From assembly GCA_031426815.1 (NCBI GenBank), contig JASJPG010000027.1, positions 1-64,000 of the forward strand: a stretch of DNA of 64,000 nucleotides, written 5' to 3'. Within the stretch, counting starts at the first letter, position 1; each line of letters opens with the position of its first letter. Of the stretch, positions 7,901-15,516 are shown piece after piece. The notes beneath the pieces were generated by a model. It had not been told where the DNA came from. It did not search any database and saw nothing but the letters and a program-made list of their open reading frames with translations. The translations under genes and the position numbers were made by a program. Origin of the DNA: PFJX01 sp031426815. GTDB taxonomy: Bacteria; Pseudomonadota; Gammaproteobacteria; Burkholderiales; Thiobacillaceae.

Positions 7901-9547
7901 TCAGCCCAGCCGTTCCAGCAATACCGCCGCCGACCTTTCGGACACCACCAGCACCAGTTTCATCGTCGCGCGCGTGGCGCCGACGAACAGTTTGCGCACG
8001 GCGCGTTCGTCGAGCTGTTCAAAGTCGATTTCGGCGAACACGATGGCGGGCGCGGCCTGGCCTTTGAAGCGGTAGACCGATTCCAGCAGCACGTCGCCGT
8101 CGGAGTAGATCGGCTGGCCGAGCAGGTCGTAGCGGCCGGTATAGGTTTTCAGGCGGTGCGGACCGAGTTCGGTGTACGGGAACAGCTGCGATTGTTCGCG
8201 GCCGCGAAAGCTGATCACGGCGATATCCGCTTTCTTGAACCCTTCGGCCAGACACTGGCGGATCCCTTCCTTGACCTGCTGGGTCAGTTCGGCCGCGTCC
8301 CGGTAGGTCAGCACGACCAGTTCCGACGCTTGCAGCGCGCCTTGTGCTTCGATGCTGAACTCTTCCGGCAACAGGTTCTGCAACATGCGCACGACCGAGC
8401 GCGGGCTGCGGTAGTTGCTGGTGGCGCGCATGCGCACCCAGCCGGGTAGATCGACCGGGGGACGCGCGTAGAGATTCTGCAGCGGGTCTTCCAGCCAGAT
8501 CGCGCGGCCCTCGGGTTTCAGATGGCGCAGCGCCAGATCGCGCCATTGCTCGCTGAAATCCTGGCCTTCGTCGACGATCAGCGTGTCGAACAGCCAGGCT
8601 TCCGAAACGGGCAAGACGGCGGCGCGGGCGAGCAGGGTTTCGAACGCGTCGAGCTGGCTGAAATCCGGAATCTCGCCGGCCGCGCGCACGCGTTGATCGC
8701 ACAGCATGTGCAGCGTGCAGACCTGGCCGCCGGGCGGTGCGATGAACTGAAAATGGTCGGCCAGCGGGCGGTTGTAGCAGAGGTAGAGCGGCCGCAAACC
8801 CCGCTCGACGGCGGCGCGGTATTCGGCCAGCGCCAGTTGCGTCTTGCCGGAACCGGCGGTGCCGCTGACCCGCAGTCGAAAAGGGGTGAATTCGAGTTGC
8901 CGCGCCCAGTGCGCCAGACCGCCGGAAATGCGGGTGACCAACGACTGCGCGCGGCCGATCAGCGCGCTGACGTCGGTTTCCAGTTGCACGATGTCGCGCA
9001 GGAAACGATGCACTTGCCGCGTGGTATCCGGATTGACGCGCTCGCTCTCGCCGTGCGGCAGGATCTGGCCGATCAGCGCCGCGAGTTGGTCGCGCCGACG
9101 CGCATCGACGATGCGCTCGGGCGATATGCCGGCGGTCTGCATAAGCTTGATCTGGTAATCCGGGCAATACAGCAGGTAGTCGATCGGCACATCGCGGCAG
9201 CCCGGGCGCGCATACAGCTTGTTCTGTATCGCCGCGATGCCGTGCGCCATCTGCAGCGGCACGCTCTTCGACTTCTCGGCGTAGCGCTTGACCAGACCGT
9301 CCGGCCCCTCTTCCAGAAAACCGCTTTTCTGTTCGATCAGCAGCAGCGCGCCGGCCTGGTTGACCACCACGAAATCGATCTCGCCATAGACCGAATAGCC
9401 CTGCTCCAGCCGCGTCCAGTGCACCGCGTGATAAACCGTATAGGCGTCCGGCAGCGCGTCGGCCAGCTTGGCGAGGGTCTCGATCTCGCGCGCGGCGGCG
9501 CCGGTTACCGCATATTCGCGCCAGCCGTCGGGGACGATGGTTGCCAT
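7901..9547 (-). CDS. NERD nuclease-domain / UvrD-like superfamily 1 helicase
   Basis: 548 residues. A NERD (nuclease-related) domain occupies about 15-130; Asp58 in GEIDFVVV and Glu72-Gln-Lys74 give the PD-(D/E)xK pattern. The helicase core has Walker A GTAGSGKT (229-236), Walker B DEGQD (326-330), SNYR (377-380) and a C-terminal UvrD_C_2-like end (KLFVGATRA). The two domains suggest an enzyme that unwinds and cuts DNA, a layout seen in several phage-defence and repair helicases. It lies 26 bp from the downstream end of a Phd/ParE operon on the same strand, with a WYL regulator on its other side. The specific function is unknown. Confidence 0.85.
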   Translation of the reverse strand: MATIVPDGWREYAVTGAAAREIETLAKLADALPDAYTVYHAVHWTRLEQGYSVYGEIDFVVVNQAGALLLIEQKSGFLEEGPDGLVKRYAEKSKSVPLQMAHGIAAIQNKLYARPGCRDVPIDYLLYCPDYQIKLMQTAGISPERIVDARRRDQLAALIGQILPHGESERVNPDTTRQVHRFLRDIVQLETDVSALIGRAQSLVTRISGGLAHWARQLEFTPFRLRVSGTAGSGKTQLALAEYRAAVERGLRPLYLCYNRPLADHFQFIAPPGGQVCTLHMLCDQRVRAAGEIPDFSQLDAFETLLARAAVLPVSEAWLFDTLIVDEGQDFSEQWRDLALRHLKPEGRAIWLEDPLQNLYARPPVDLPGWVRMRATSNYRSPRSVVRMLQNLLPEEFSIEAQGALQASELVVLTYRDAAELTQQVKEGIRQCLAEGFKKADIAVISFRGREQSQLFPYTELGPHRLKTYTGRYDLLGQPIYSDGDVLLESVYRFKGQAAPAIVFAEIDFEQLDERAVRKLFVGATRATMKLVLVVSERSAAVLLERLG

Positions 9548-9573
9548 ATTTTTACCGGTCTCCCATGAAGCGA

Positions 9574-9888
9574 TCAGTCCGCTTTTTCACGCGACAAGAT
9601 ATGCGACGGACGCAGTAACTGTTCGGAACGCATGATGTAAAGGATATAGGCCCGTTCTCCGTCAAATCGGTAAAACACCCGGCACGGCGGCTCGATGATT
9701 TGCCGATAACGCGATCGCTTCAATTCCAAAGGCTGGCTGCCCAACTCGGGTTGCGTCTCAAGATGCGCGACATGGGCAAAAACCCGTTGCACCAGAGCGG
9801 CCGCCGCAGCGGGTTTATCCAGCGCAATGGTGTCGGCAATGGCATCCAGATCGGCGAGCGCCGGTTCAGTCCAGATTATTTCAGCCAT
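9574..9888 (-). CDS. ParE/RelE-superfamily toxin
   Basis: 104 residues with the ParE-like fold pattern: IIWTEPALADLDAIADTIA at the N-terminus, LKRSRYRQII and PCRVFYRFDGERAYIL in the strands, ending after a short basic tail. The lack of strong RelE ribonuclease signatures and the ALADLDAIADTI start favour ParE (gyrase-poisoning) over RelE. It overlaps the antitoxin gene by 13 bp, the usual translational coupling of type II systems, and follows it. Confidence 0.88.
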   Translation of the reverse strand: MAEIIWTEPALADLDAIADTIALDKPAAAAALVQRVFAHVAHLETQPELGSQPLELKRSRYRQIIEPPCRVFYRFDGERAYILYIMRSEQLLRPSHILSREKAD

Positions 9889-10133
9889 CGGGCCATGCGG
9901 GCCTGGGCCTCAACGTGCGACACCACACGGCCCTCAGCCACCGCCATTTCGCCACGCGCAATGCCTTCCAGCATCGCCATGCGCTGCTGGAGCAGCTCAT
10001 AGGTCTCGACATCCACCAGATAGGCGCTCGGCAAACCGTGCTGCGTGATCAGGATGGGCTCCTTATCTCGTTCGAGATCCGCGAGGAGTTCAGTTGCCTG
10101 GCGCTTGAGTGTAGTCACGAGTTCGGTTCGCAT
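9876..10133 (-). CDS. Phd/YefM-type antitoxin
   Basis: 85 residues. The N-terminal Phd/YefM DNA-binding fold shows RTELVTTLKRQATELLADL and PILITQHGLPSAYLVDVETY. The C-terminal part (EGRVVSHVEAQARMARWLK) is the toxin-wrapping segment. It is the first gene of the pair and probably represses the operon. The pairing of a Phd-type antitoxin with a ParE-type toxin is common. Confidence 0.88.
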   Translation of the reverse strand: MRTELVTTLKRQATELLADLERDKEPILITQHGLPSAYLVDVETYELLQQRMAMLEGIARGEMAVAEGRVVSHVEAQARMARWLK

Positions 10134-10329
10134 GGAGTGATACTAAAGTGGCACTCGTAGCTTGACAACGGCGAGCAACGAACGACTTCAATGCAGCGTA
10201 GCGGCATCCGGGGAAGTGCGGCGTAACATCCGGTTTTGGGCAAAGAAATCACCCATTACGTGCCGAAAATATTTACACAAAGCCAAGCAAAGCCATGCCA
10301 AGCCATTGAATTATATGAATCAACCAACA

Positions 10330-10345
10330 TGGCACAGTTCGTGCC
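10330..10345 (+). promoter_or_regulatory. Sigma-54-like -24/-12 promoter of PEP-CTERM gene 2
   Basis: TGGCAC (perfect -24 half), AGTTC, then GTGCC in place of TTGCA. GG and GC are exactly 10 bases apart. The -12 GC lies 81 bp before the ATG at 10425. Sigma-54 with the PrsK/PrsR two-component pair is known to control PEP-CTERM genes in some bacteria, which supports the reading. Confidence 0.6.
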
Positions 10346-10367
10346 TTGCAAGCTCAGGCGCCTAAAT

Positions 10368-10385
10368 GCGGCATGAATATGCCGC
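10368..10385. repeat. Leader hairpin of PEP-CTERM gene 2
   Basis: GCGGCAT and ATGCCGC around GAAT, between the -24/-12 element and the ribosome binding site. It is comparable in position to the inverted repeat at 4600 but not in sequence. The rest of 10134-10367 shows no gene. Confidence 0.45.
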
Positions 10386-10424
10386 CTGCTCCCCTTACCT
10401 AATCCAATAAAACTGGAGCACTGA

Positions 10425-11096
10425 ATGAACACCCCAAAGCACCTGCTTGCCGTTGCCCTGAGTTCCAGCCTGTTTGCCGCCGGCATGGCCAACGCGACGA
10501 TCATCTCCAGCAATACCGGCCTTGCAACCTATGATCACCTGGTTACCTTCTCCAGCCCGAGCCTTGCGAATTCCACGGTCGTAACCAACCAGTACGCCGC
10601 TCTGGGTCTGACCGTTAGTGCGACAGGAAACGGCGCGGTGCGCGCTAATGGGTGTGGCATCGGGTGGTGGGACGGGGTTCTTCTGGATGGCGACACACTG
10701 GGCACTTACGGACCTGGTTGCCAGGGCGGCAATGCGACGAATGATGCTTTCTCACTGATTTTCTCGAACGATGTCAGCGCCACCTCGTTCTCCCTGGTTA
10801 GCGTCAGGCAATATGGTGGCACGCCAAGCTTCTCCACCTATCTAAACGGCGCGCTGGTAGAAACCTTCCTGCACGACGCTGCCGCAGATGGTGGAAGCGG
10901 GTTACTGCTTGTGAACACTGGTGTACTGACCTTTACGGGTTTGTTTGACGAGATCCGTTATACGGAAGGCGCTGCTGGAAACTCCTTGGTATTCGACAAC
11001 GTTGCCTGGGTGGATCACGTCACCGTGCCGGAGCCGGCTTCTTTGGCGCTGTTGGGGTTGGGGCTGTTCGGCCTGGCCGCCGCACGCCGCAAGTAA
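10425..11096 (+). CDS. PEP-CTERM sorting domain protein
   Basis: 223 residues. The signal peptide ends near ANA (residue 24). The body is a predicted beta-rich exported domain with two Cys (NGCGIGW and GPGCQGG), followed by SLILVSVRQYGG-like strands. The C-terminus is VPEPASLALLGLGLFGLAAARRK, a compact PEP-CTERM signal: VPEP, hydrophobic span, ARRK tail. A GGAG seven bases before the ATG supports the start. It is monocistronic, with a -24/-12 promoter upstream and a strong terminator at 11116. An exopolysaccharide or biofilm-matrix role is inferred from the sorting signal only. Confidence 0.9.
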   Translation: MNTPKHLLAVALSSSLFAAGMANATIISSNTGLATYDHLVTFSSPSLANSTVVTNQYAALGLTVSATGNGAVRANGCGIGWWDGVLLDGDTLGTYGPGCQGGNATNDAFSLIFSNDVSATSFSLVSVRQYGGTPSFSTYLNGALVETFLHDAAADGGSGLLLVNTGVLTFTGLFDEIRYTEGAAGNSLVFDNVAWVDHVTVPEPASLALLGLGLFGLAAARRK

Positions 11097-11115
11097 GCCG
11101 CGCGTTGCCGCCGTA

Positions 11116-11139
11116 ACGGGAGCTTCGGCTCCCGTTTTT
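11116..11139 (+). terminator. Rho-independent terminator after PEP-CTERM gene 2
   Basis: ACGGGAGC, TTCG tetraloop, GCTCCCGT, then a T-run. Confidence 0.9.
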
Positions 11140-11174
11140 GTTTATCGGGACAACGGAAAAAATCGCTCGTAGTT

Positions 11175-11249
11175 CGTAGGATGGGCAAAGCGTAGCGTGC
11201 CCATCTGTCGCGCGTGTCGATGGGCACGCTACGCTTTGCTCATCCTACG
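11175..11249. repeat. Long REP-like inverted repeat, 30-bp arms
   Basis: The arm at 11175-11204 (begins CGTAGGATGGGCAAAGCG) pairs with 11220-11249 with a single mismatch; the spacer is 15 bases. The GGATGGGCAAAGCGTAGCGT core is typical of intergenic repeats seen across many proteobacteria. It lies between the terminator of PEP-CTERM gene 2 and the 3' end of pyrC, so it separates convergent units. Confidence 0.85.
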
Positions 11250-11257
11250 ATCACTCA

Positions 11258-12286
11258 TCACACCTGCTGCAGCCGCCAGGCCAGCGCTTCCCCGGCCCGC
11301 AACGGCACGATGCCGGCGGCATGCTCGGTGCTGACCGTGACCGTTTCGCGCACCAATGTTACGTGCTCGCTGTTGCGCGGCAGGCCGTAGAAATCGGGGC
11401 CGTGGAAGCTGGCGAAGGCTTCCAGTTTGTCGAGCGCGCCGGCCTGGTCGAAGGCTTCCGCGTACAGTTCCAGCGCGGCGTGCGCGCTGTAGATGCCGGC
11501 ACAGCCGCAGGCGGTTTCCTTGGCTTGTTTGGCATGCGGCGCGCTGTCGGTGCCGAGGAAGAACTTGGGATTGCCGCTGGTAGCTGCGGCGACCAGCGCG
11601 TGACGATGGGTTTCGCGCTTCAGCACCGGCAGGCAGTAGTAATGCGGCCGCATGCCGCCCTGGAACATGGCGTTTCGGTTGTAGAGCAGGTGATGCGCGG
11701 TGATCGTGGCGGCGACGTTGGCCGGGGCCTGGGCGACGAACTCGGCGGCCTGACGCGTGGTGATGTGTTCCAGCACGACTTTCAGCGCGGGATAGCGCTG
11801 CAGCAACGGGTACAGGACGCGGTCGATAAACACGGCTTCGCGGTCGAACACGTCGACATCCGGATCGGTGACTTCGCCGTGCAGCAGCAGCGGCATGCCT
11901 GTTTCCTGCATCACTTCCAGCACCGCGTCGATCTTGTGGATGTCGGTGACGCCGGAATCGGAATTGGTGGTGGCGCCAGCCGGGTAGTACTTCACGGCCT
12001 GCACGATGCCGCTGGCCTGGGCGCGCGCCACCTCCGCCGGATCGGTATTGTCGGTGAGATAGAGCGTCATCAGCGGCTCGAACGCCATGCCGTGCGGCAA
12101 GGCGGCCAGGATGCGATTGCGGTAGGCCTGGGTATCTTCCAGCGTGCGCACCGGCGGGCGCAGGTTGGGCATGACGATGGCGCGGGCGAACTGGCGGGCG
12201 GTGTCGGGCAGCACGGCGGCCAGCATGGCGTCGTCGCGCAGATGCACATGCCAGTCGTCAGGGCGGATGAGGGTCAGTGTTTGCAT
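11258..12286 (-). CDS. pyrC: Dihydroorotase, class II (PyrC type)
   Basis: 342 residues, the length of E. coli PyrC. It catalyses reversible cyclisation of carbamoyl aspartate to dihydroorotate in pyrimidine synthesis. The zinc-site DWHVHLRD motif is at residues 11-18. The carboxylated lysine lies in VKYYPAGATTNSDSG, and HGEVTD, LEHITT and FLGTDSAPH supply the remaining ligands and base. The ATG at 12286 gives the standard N-terminus MQTLTLIRPDDWHVHL; the same frame stays open far upstream through rsmI, but that extension has no family match. It follows rsmI on the same strand with 5 bp between, so the two are probably co-transcribed. Confidence 0.95.
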   Translation of the reverse strand: MQTLTLIRPDDWHVHLRDDAMLAAVLPDTARQFARAIVMPNLRPPVRTLEDTQAYRNRILAALPHGMAFEPLMTLYLTDNTDPAEVARAQASGIVQAVKYYPAGATTNSDSGVTDIHKIDAVLEVMQETGMPLLLHGEVTDPDVDVFDREAVFIDRVLYPLLQRYPALKVVLEHITTRQAAEFVAQAPANVAATITAHHLLYNRNAMFQGGMRPHYYCLPVLKRETHRHALVAAATSGNPKFFLGTDSAPHAKQAKETACGCAGIYSAHAALELYAEAFDQAGALDKLEAFASFHGPDFYGLPRNSEHVTLVRETVTVSTEHAAGIVPLRAGEALAWRLQQV

Positions 12287-12291
12287 GATGT

Positions 12292-13158
12292 TCAATCGTT
12301 TTTCAGGGTCAGTGCGAGGTCGTACAAAGCGTTCTTGCGCGCGCCAGTGAGGCGGGCGGCGAGATGGGCGGCCTGTTTCAGCGGTAGTTCTTCCAGCAGG
12401 ATTTCCAGCACGCGGCGAGCTTCGCGGGTTTCCTGCTCTGCATCGTCCTGCGCCGGCGGAGCCGACACCACCAGCACGAATTCGCCGCGTCGATGGTTGT
12501 CGTCCGCCGCCAGCCAGGCCGGGGCTTCGGCCAACGGACAGGCATGCAGTTGCTCGAAACGTTTGGTCAGTTCGCGCGCGAACAGCAGGCTGCGTTCGCC
12601 GCCGAACACGGCGAGCAGGTCGTCGACGGTTTCTTCGATGCGATGTGGTGCTTCGTAGAACACCAACGCATGCGGCGCGGCGACCAGGATTTCGAGCACT
12701 TTGCGGCGGGCGGCCGGTTTCGCCGGCAGAAAGCCGTAAAACAGCCAGGCGCCCTCGACACCGGCCACCGACAACGCCGTCGCCACCGCGCTCGGGCCGG
12801 GGATTGGGGTAATTTCGAAACCGGCGGCGCGCACGGCGTTGACCAGGCGCGCACCGGGGTCGGAAATGCCGGGCGTGCCGGCGTCGGAAACGTAGGCGAC
12901 GCTTTTGCCTTCGCGCAACGCTTCGATCAGGCGCGCGGCGGCGGCCTGTTCGTTGTGATCGTGCAACGGCGTCAGTTTGCCGGCCTGAATCTGATGCGCG
13001 TTGAGCAGGCCTTGCGTGGTGCGGGTGTCTTCGGCGGCGACGATGTCGGCCGTCTTCAGGACATCGAGCGCGCGCTGGCTGAGATCGCGCAGGTTGCCGA
13101 TCGGCGTGGCGACGATATGGAGCACGCCGGGGCGGGCCGGCTGGGAGGCATCGAACAT
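12292..13158 (-). CDS. rsmI: 16S rRNA 2'-O-ribose C1402 methyltransferase RsmI
   Basis: 288 residues. SAM-dependent tetrapyrrole methylase-fold enzyme that methylates C1402 in the decoding centre. Motifs: LHIVATPIGNLRDLSQRA at the start, AEDTR, VSDAGTPGISDPG and PIPGPSA. The start at 13158 gives MFDASQPARPGVLHIVATP; an in-frame upstream opening exists but is antisense to yraN. It is divergent from yraN (start 13240), the conserved rsmI/yraN arrangement of proteobacteria, though lpoA is not between them here. Confidence 0.95.
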   Translation of the reverse strand: MFDASQPARPGVLHIVATPIGNLRDLSQRALDVLKTADIVAAEDTRTTQGLLNAHQIQAGKLTPLHDHNEQAAAARLIEALREGKSVAYVSDAGTPGISDPGARLVNAVRAAGFEITPIPGPSAVATALSVAGVEGAWLFYGFLPAKPAARRKVLEILVAAPHALVFYEAPHRIEETVDDLLAVFGGERSLLFARELTKRFEQLHACPLAEAPAWLAADDNHRRGEFVLVVSAPPAQDDAEQETREARRVLEILLEELPLKQAAHLAARLTGARKNALYDLALTLKND

Positions 13159-13239
13159 GATCAGGTAGGGGCGTTCCGAATTGTGAATTCCGAAATTTTC
13201 GCCGGATACTGCGGGCGGCCAGTTTAAACGGGATGCGGC

Positions 13240-13587
13240 ATGAACAAGGGTGGCACAACCAAGGGCGCGGAAGCGGAGCAGGCGGCGGCGGATTATCTGG
13301 CGCGGCAGGGACTCAAACTGGTGGCGCGCAATTTTCGCTGCCGTGGCGGCGAGATCGATCTGATCATGCGTGACGGTGCGACGCTGGTGTTCGTCGAGGT
13401 GCGGGCACGGGCGCGCGCTGACTTCGGCGGCGCGGCGGAGAGCATCACCGCGACCAAGCAGGGCCGCATCATCCTGGCGGCGCGGCATTATCTGGCCCAG
13501 CACCCGATCGATGCGCCCTGCCGCTTCGACGCGGTATTGTTGCAAGCAGGTCGCCTGCAATGGTTGCAGGCGGCGTTCGAGGCTTGA
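13240..13587 (+). CDS. yraN: YraN/UPF0102 family protein
   Basis: 115 residues, usual length for the family. It has a predicted Holliday-junction-resolvase/endonuclease-like fold, with the family motifs KGAEAEQAAADYL, ARNFRCRGGEIDLIM and VFVEVRARA. GGEIDLI...VFVEVR supplies the PD-(D/E)xK-like residues. The biochemical activity is unproven. First gene of a yraN-diaA-dolP run. Confidence 0.93.
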   Translation: MNKGGTTKGAEAEQAAADYLARQGLKLVARNFRCRGGEIDLIMRDGATLVFVEVRARARADFGGAAESITATKQGRIILAARHYLAQHPIDAPCRFDAVLLQAGRLQWLQAAFEA

Positions 13588-13597
13588 AGGGGGTCGC

Positions 13598-13603
13598 TAT
13601 AAT
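13598..13603 (+). promoter_or_regulatory. Possible -10 (TATAAT) before diaA
   Basis: A perfect TATAAT in the 47-bp gap between yraN and the SIS-domain gene, about 31 bp before its ATG. No convincing -35, so internal promoter status is tentative. Confidence 0.3.
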
Positions 13604-13634
13604 CCGCCCCGGTTCGCTTTCCCATTTCCCCCCC

Positions 13635-14207
13635 ATGCCACTTCATCAACGTATTCAGGATCAGTTCAAGGCCAGCATCCACACCCTGGTCGATGCGGCG
13701 GAACTCTTGTCCGAGCCGATCGACCGGTCGGTGCAGATCCTCACCGACTGCCTGATGCACGAGGGCAAGATCCTGGCGTGCGGCAGTGGCGCTTCCGGCC
13801 TGACCGCGCAATATGCGGCAGCGATCCTGACCGACAAACTCGACCGCGACCGGCCCGGCCTGGCGGCGATCCACCTGTCCGGCGCCGGCGCCGCGCTGAA
13901 CGATGCGACCGGCCCCGATTTCGCGCGCCAGGTTTCGGCGCTGGGACATCCGGGCGATGTGCTGTTCGCGGTGTCCACCTTCGGCCAGTCGCGCGCGGTG
14001 GTCGAAGCGGCACGCGCCGCGCAGGAGCGCGACATGATCGTGATCGCCCTGGTTGGTGGCGAAGGCGGGGCGCTGGCTGAAATACTGCGCGAGGAAGATG
14101 CGCTGATCTGCGCGCCGGCCGACTCGCCGATGCGCATCCATGAAACCCTGTTACTTACCATCCACTGTTTGTGCGATGGCATCGATTACTTATTACTAGG
14201 AGCCTGA
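13635..14207 (+). CDS. diaA: SIS-domain protein, DiaA/GmhA-like
   Basis: 190 residues, one sugar isomerase (SIS) domain: LACGSGASGLTAQYAAAILTDKL, DVLFAVSTFGQSRAVVEAA and IALVGGEGGALAEI. In this genomic context (rsmI, yraN, then dolP) the protein is the DiaA orthologue, a DnaA-binding initiation factor in E. coli; phosphoheptose isomerase activity is the alternative because the two are homologous. The ATG at 13635 gives MPLHQRIQDQFKASI, the family N-terminus. Only 3 bp separate it from dolP. Confidence 0.87.
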   Translation: MPLHQRIQDQFKASIHTLVDAAELLSEPIDRSVQILTDCLMHEGKILACGSGASGLTAQYAAAILTDKLDRDRPGLAAIHLSGAGAALNDATGPDFARQVSALGHPGDVLFAVSTFGQSRAVVEAARAAQERDMIVIALVGGEGGALAEILREEDALICAPADSPMRIHETLLLTIHCLCDGIDYLLLGA

Positions 14208-14210
14208 ATC

Positions 14211-14780
14211 ATGAAAAAACTCATCTTGTGCACCCTGCTCGGCCTTTCTCTCGCACCGCTCGGCGGTTGCGTGCCGGTGGTTGCCGGTGGCGTCGGCGTC
14301 GGTATGTTGATGGCGGAAGATCGACGTACTTCCGGCACCTACCTGCTCGACGAAGAAATCGAGATCAAGGCAGCGAACCGGATCCGCGAGACCCACGGCC
14401 AGAATGCCCACATCAATGTCACCAGCTACAACCGCCGCGTGCTGCTCAGCGGCGAAGTACCGGATGCCGCCGTGCGCGCAAAAGCCGAGGAGATCGCCAA
14501 GGCGGTGCCGAACGTACGCGAAGTGCAGAACGAACTGGTCGTCGGCGGCACGGCGTCGTTTGTCTCGCGCAGCAACGATGGCTTCATCACCGCCAAGGTG
14601 AAAGCGCGCTGCCTGGAGGACAAGCGCTTCAATGCGCACCATGTCAAAGTCGTCACCGAAGCCGGCACGGTCTTCCTGATGGGCCTGGTAAAACGCGAGG
14701 AGGGCAATGCGGCGGCAGAAATCGCCGCGCGTACCGGCGGCGTTTCCAAGGTCGTGAAGGTATTCGAATATCTGGACTGA
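14211..14780 (+). CDS. dolP: BON-domain outer-membrane lipoprotein DolP/YraP
   Basis: 189 residues. A lipoprotein signal ends in LAPLGGC (Cys20). Two BON domains follow: about 46-115 with INVTSYNRRVLLSGEVPD, and about 125-185 with HHVKVVTEAGTVFLMGLV. DolP supports outer-membrane integrity and BAM function in enteric bacteria. A GGAG before the ATG supports the start, and tight coupling to diaA is conserved. Confidence 0.93.
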   Translation: MKKLILCTLLGLSLAPLGGCVPVVAGGVGVGMLMAEDRRTSGTYLLDEEIEIKAANRIRETHGQNAHINVTSYNRRVLLSGEVPDAAVRAKAEEIAKAVPNVREVQNELVVGGTASFVSRSNDGFITAKVKARCLEDKRFNAHHVKVVTEAGTVFLMGLVKREEGNAAAEIAARTGGVSKVVKVFEYLD

Positions 14781-14828
14781 GTCGGTTTTTCCGCTTCGTG
14801 CGGTGTTGCGTGAACAGGAGGAGATGGC

Positions 14829-15482
14829 ATGTACTTACGAAACGCTGCGTTACTGGTGCTTCTAGGCCTAGGCGCCGGCTTGGCGTCGGCCGCGGGAACG
14901 CACGTCAACATCACGCAGAGCGTGGCTGCTGTCGAAGTGCTGCATCAAGGCAAGAAAGTCATGATCGAGCGTAATCCGGATACCGAAAACATGCTCGATC
15001 CGGACTATTCGTTGACCTCGCGCCCCTGTCCGCCGTTCTGCGTGCAGCCGATGACGCTCGGCCCCGGCGTGGAAACCATCGGCGAACTGGAAATGCTGGA
15101 GTACCTGAAAAAGCTCGGCAAGGACTCCAGCGTGCTGGTGATCGATTCACGCGACGGCGATTGGCCGCAACGTTCCGGCATCATCCCCGGCGCGGTGCAG
15201 TTGCCGTGGCAGGAACTGCATCCCAGTCACAACGATCTGGAAAAAATTGCCGAGATCCTGATCTTCCGTTTCGGCGCCACACGCCAGGGCGGACTGTGGA
15301 ATTTCGAAAATGTGAAGACACTGGTGCTGTACTGCAACGGACCCTGGTGCGGACAATCTCCTACTAATATCAAGCAGTTGCTGGCGATGGGTTATCCAGC
15401 GTACAAGCTCAAGTGGTATCGTGGTGGCATGCAGGACTGGAAAATGCTGGGCCTGACCACCATCCCACCAAAGTCGCCATAA
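14829..15482 (+). CDS. Exported single-domain rhodanese-like protein
   Basis: 217 residues with a signal peptide (cleavage near ASAAG, residue 22). A rhodanese domain covers about 80-210: VLVIDSRDGDWPQRSGIIPGA, then the active-site loop LYCNGPWCGQSP with Cys169 and Cys174. Two more cysteines sit N-terminally as RPCPPFC (67 and 71). A periplasmic sulfurtransferase or persulfide-handling role is inferred. It has an excellent AGGAGGAG ribosome site and is followed after 34 bp by the first DUF302 gene, so the two probably share an mRNA. The loop differs from classic CRxGxR, so thiosulfate may not be the substrate. Confidence 0.85.
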   Translation: MYLRNAALLVLLGLGAGLASAAGTHVNITQSVAAVEVLHQGKKVMIERNPDTENMLDPDYSLTSRPCPPFCVQPMTLGPGVETIGELEMLEYLKKLGKDSSVLVIDSRDGDWPQRSGIIPGAVQLPWQELHPSHNDLEKIAEILIFRFGATRQGGLWNFENVKTLVLYCNGPWCGQSPTNIKQLLAMGYPAYKLKWYRGGMQDWKMLGLTTIPPKSP

Positions 15483-15516
15483 CAACCAAACTCGGTTTCA
15501 CAATAAGGATACATAA

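Noticed and set aside
10149..10166. Second TGGCAC upstream of PEP-CTERM gene 2
   Set aside because: The following GC is only 8 bases after GG, so the strict N10 spacing for sigma-54 is not met, and it is too far from the gene.
12287..13258. N-terminal extension that would make pyrC 666 residues long
   Set aside because: The extra part lies out of frame within rsmI and is Arg-rich nonsense; PyrC begins at MQTLTLIRPDD.
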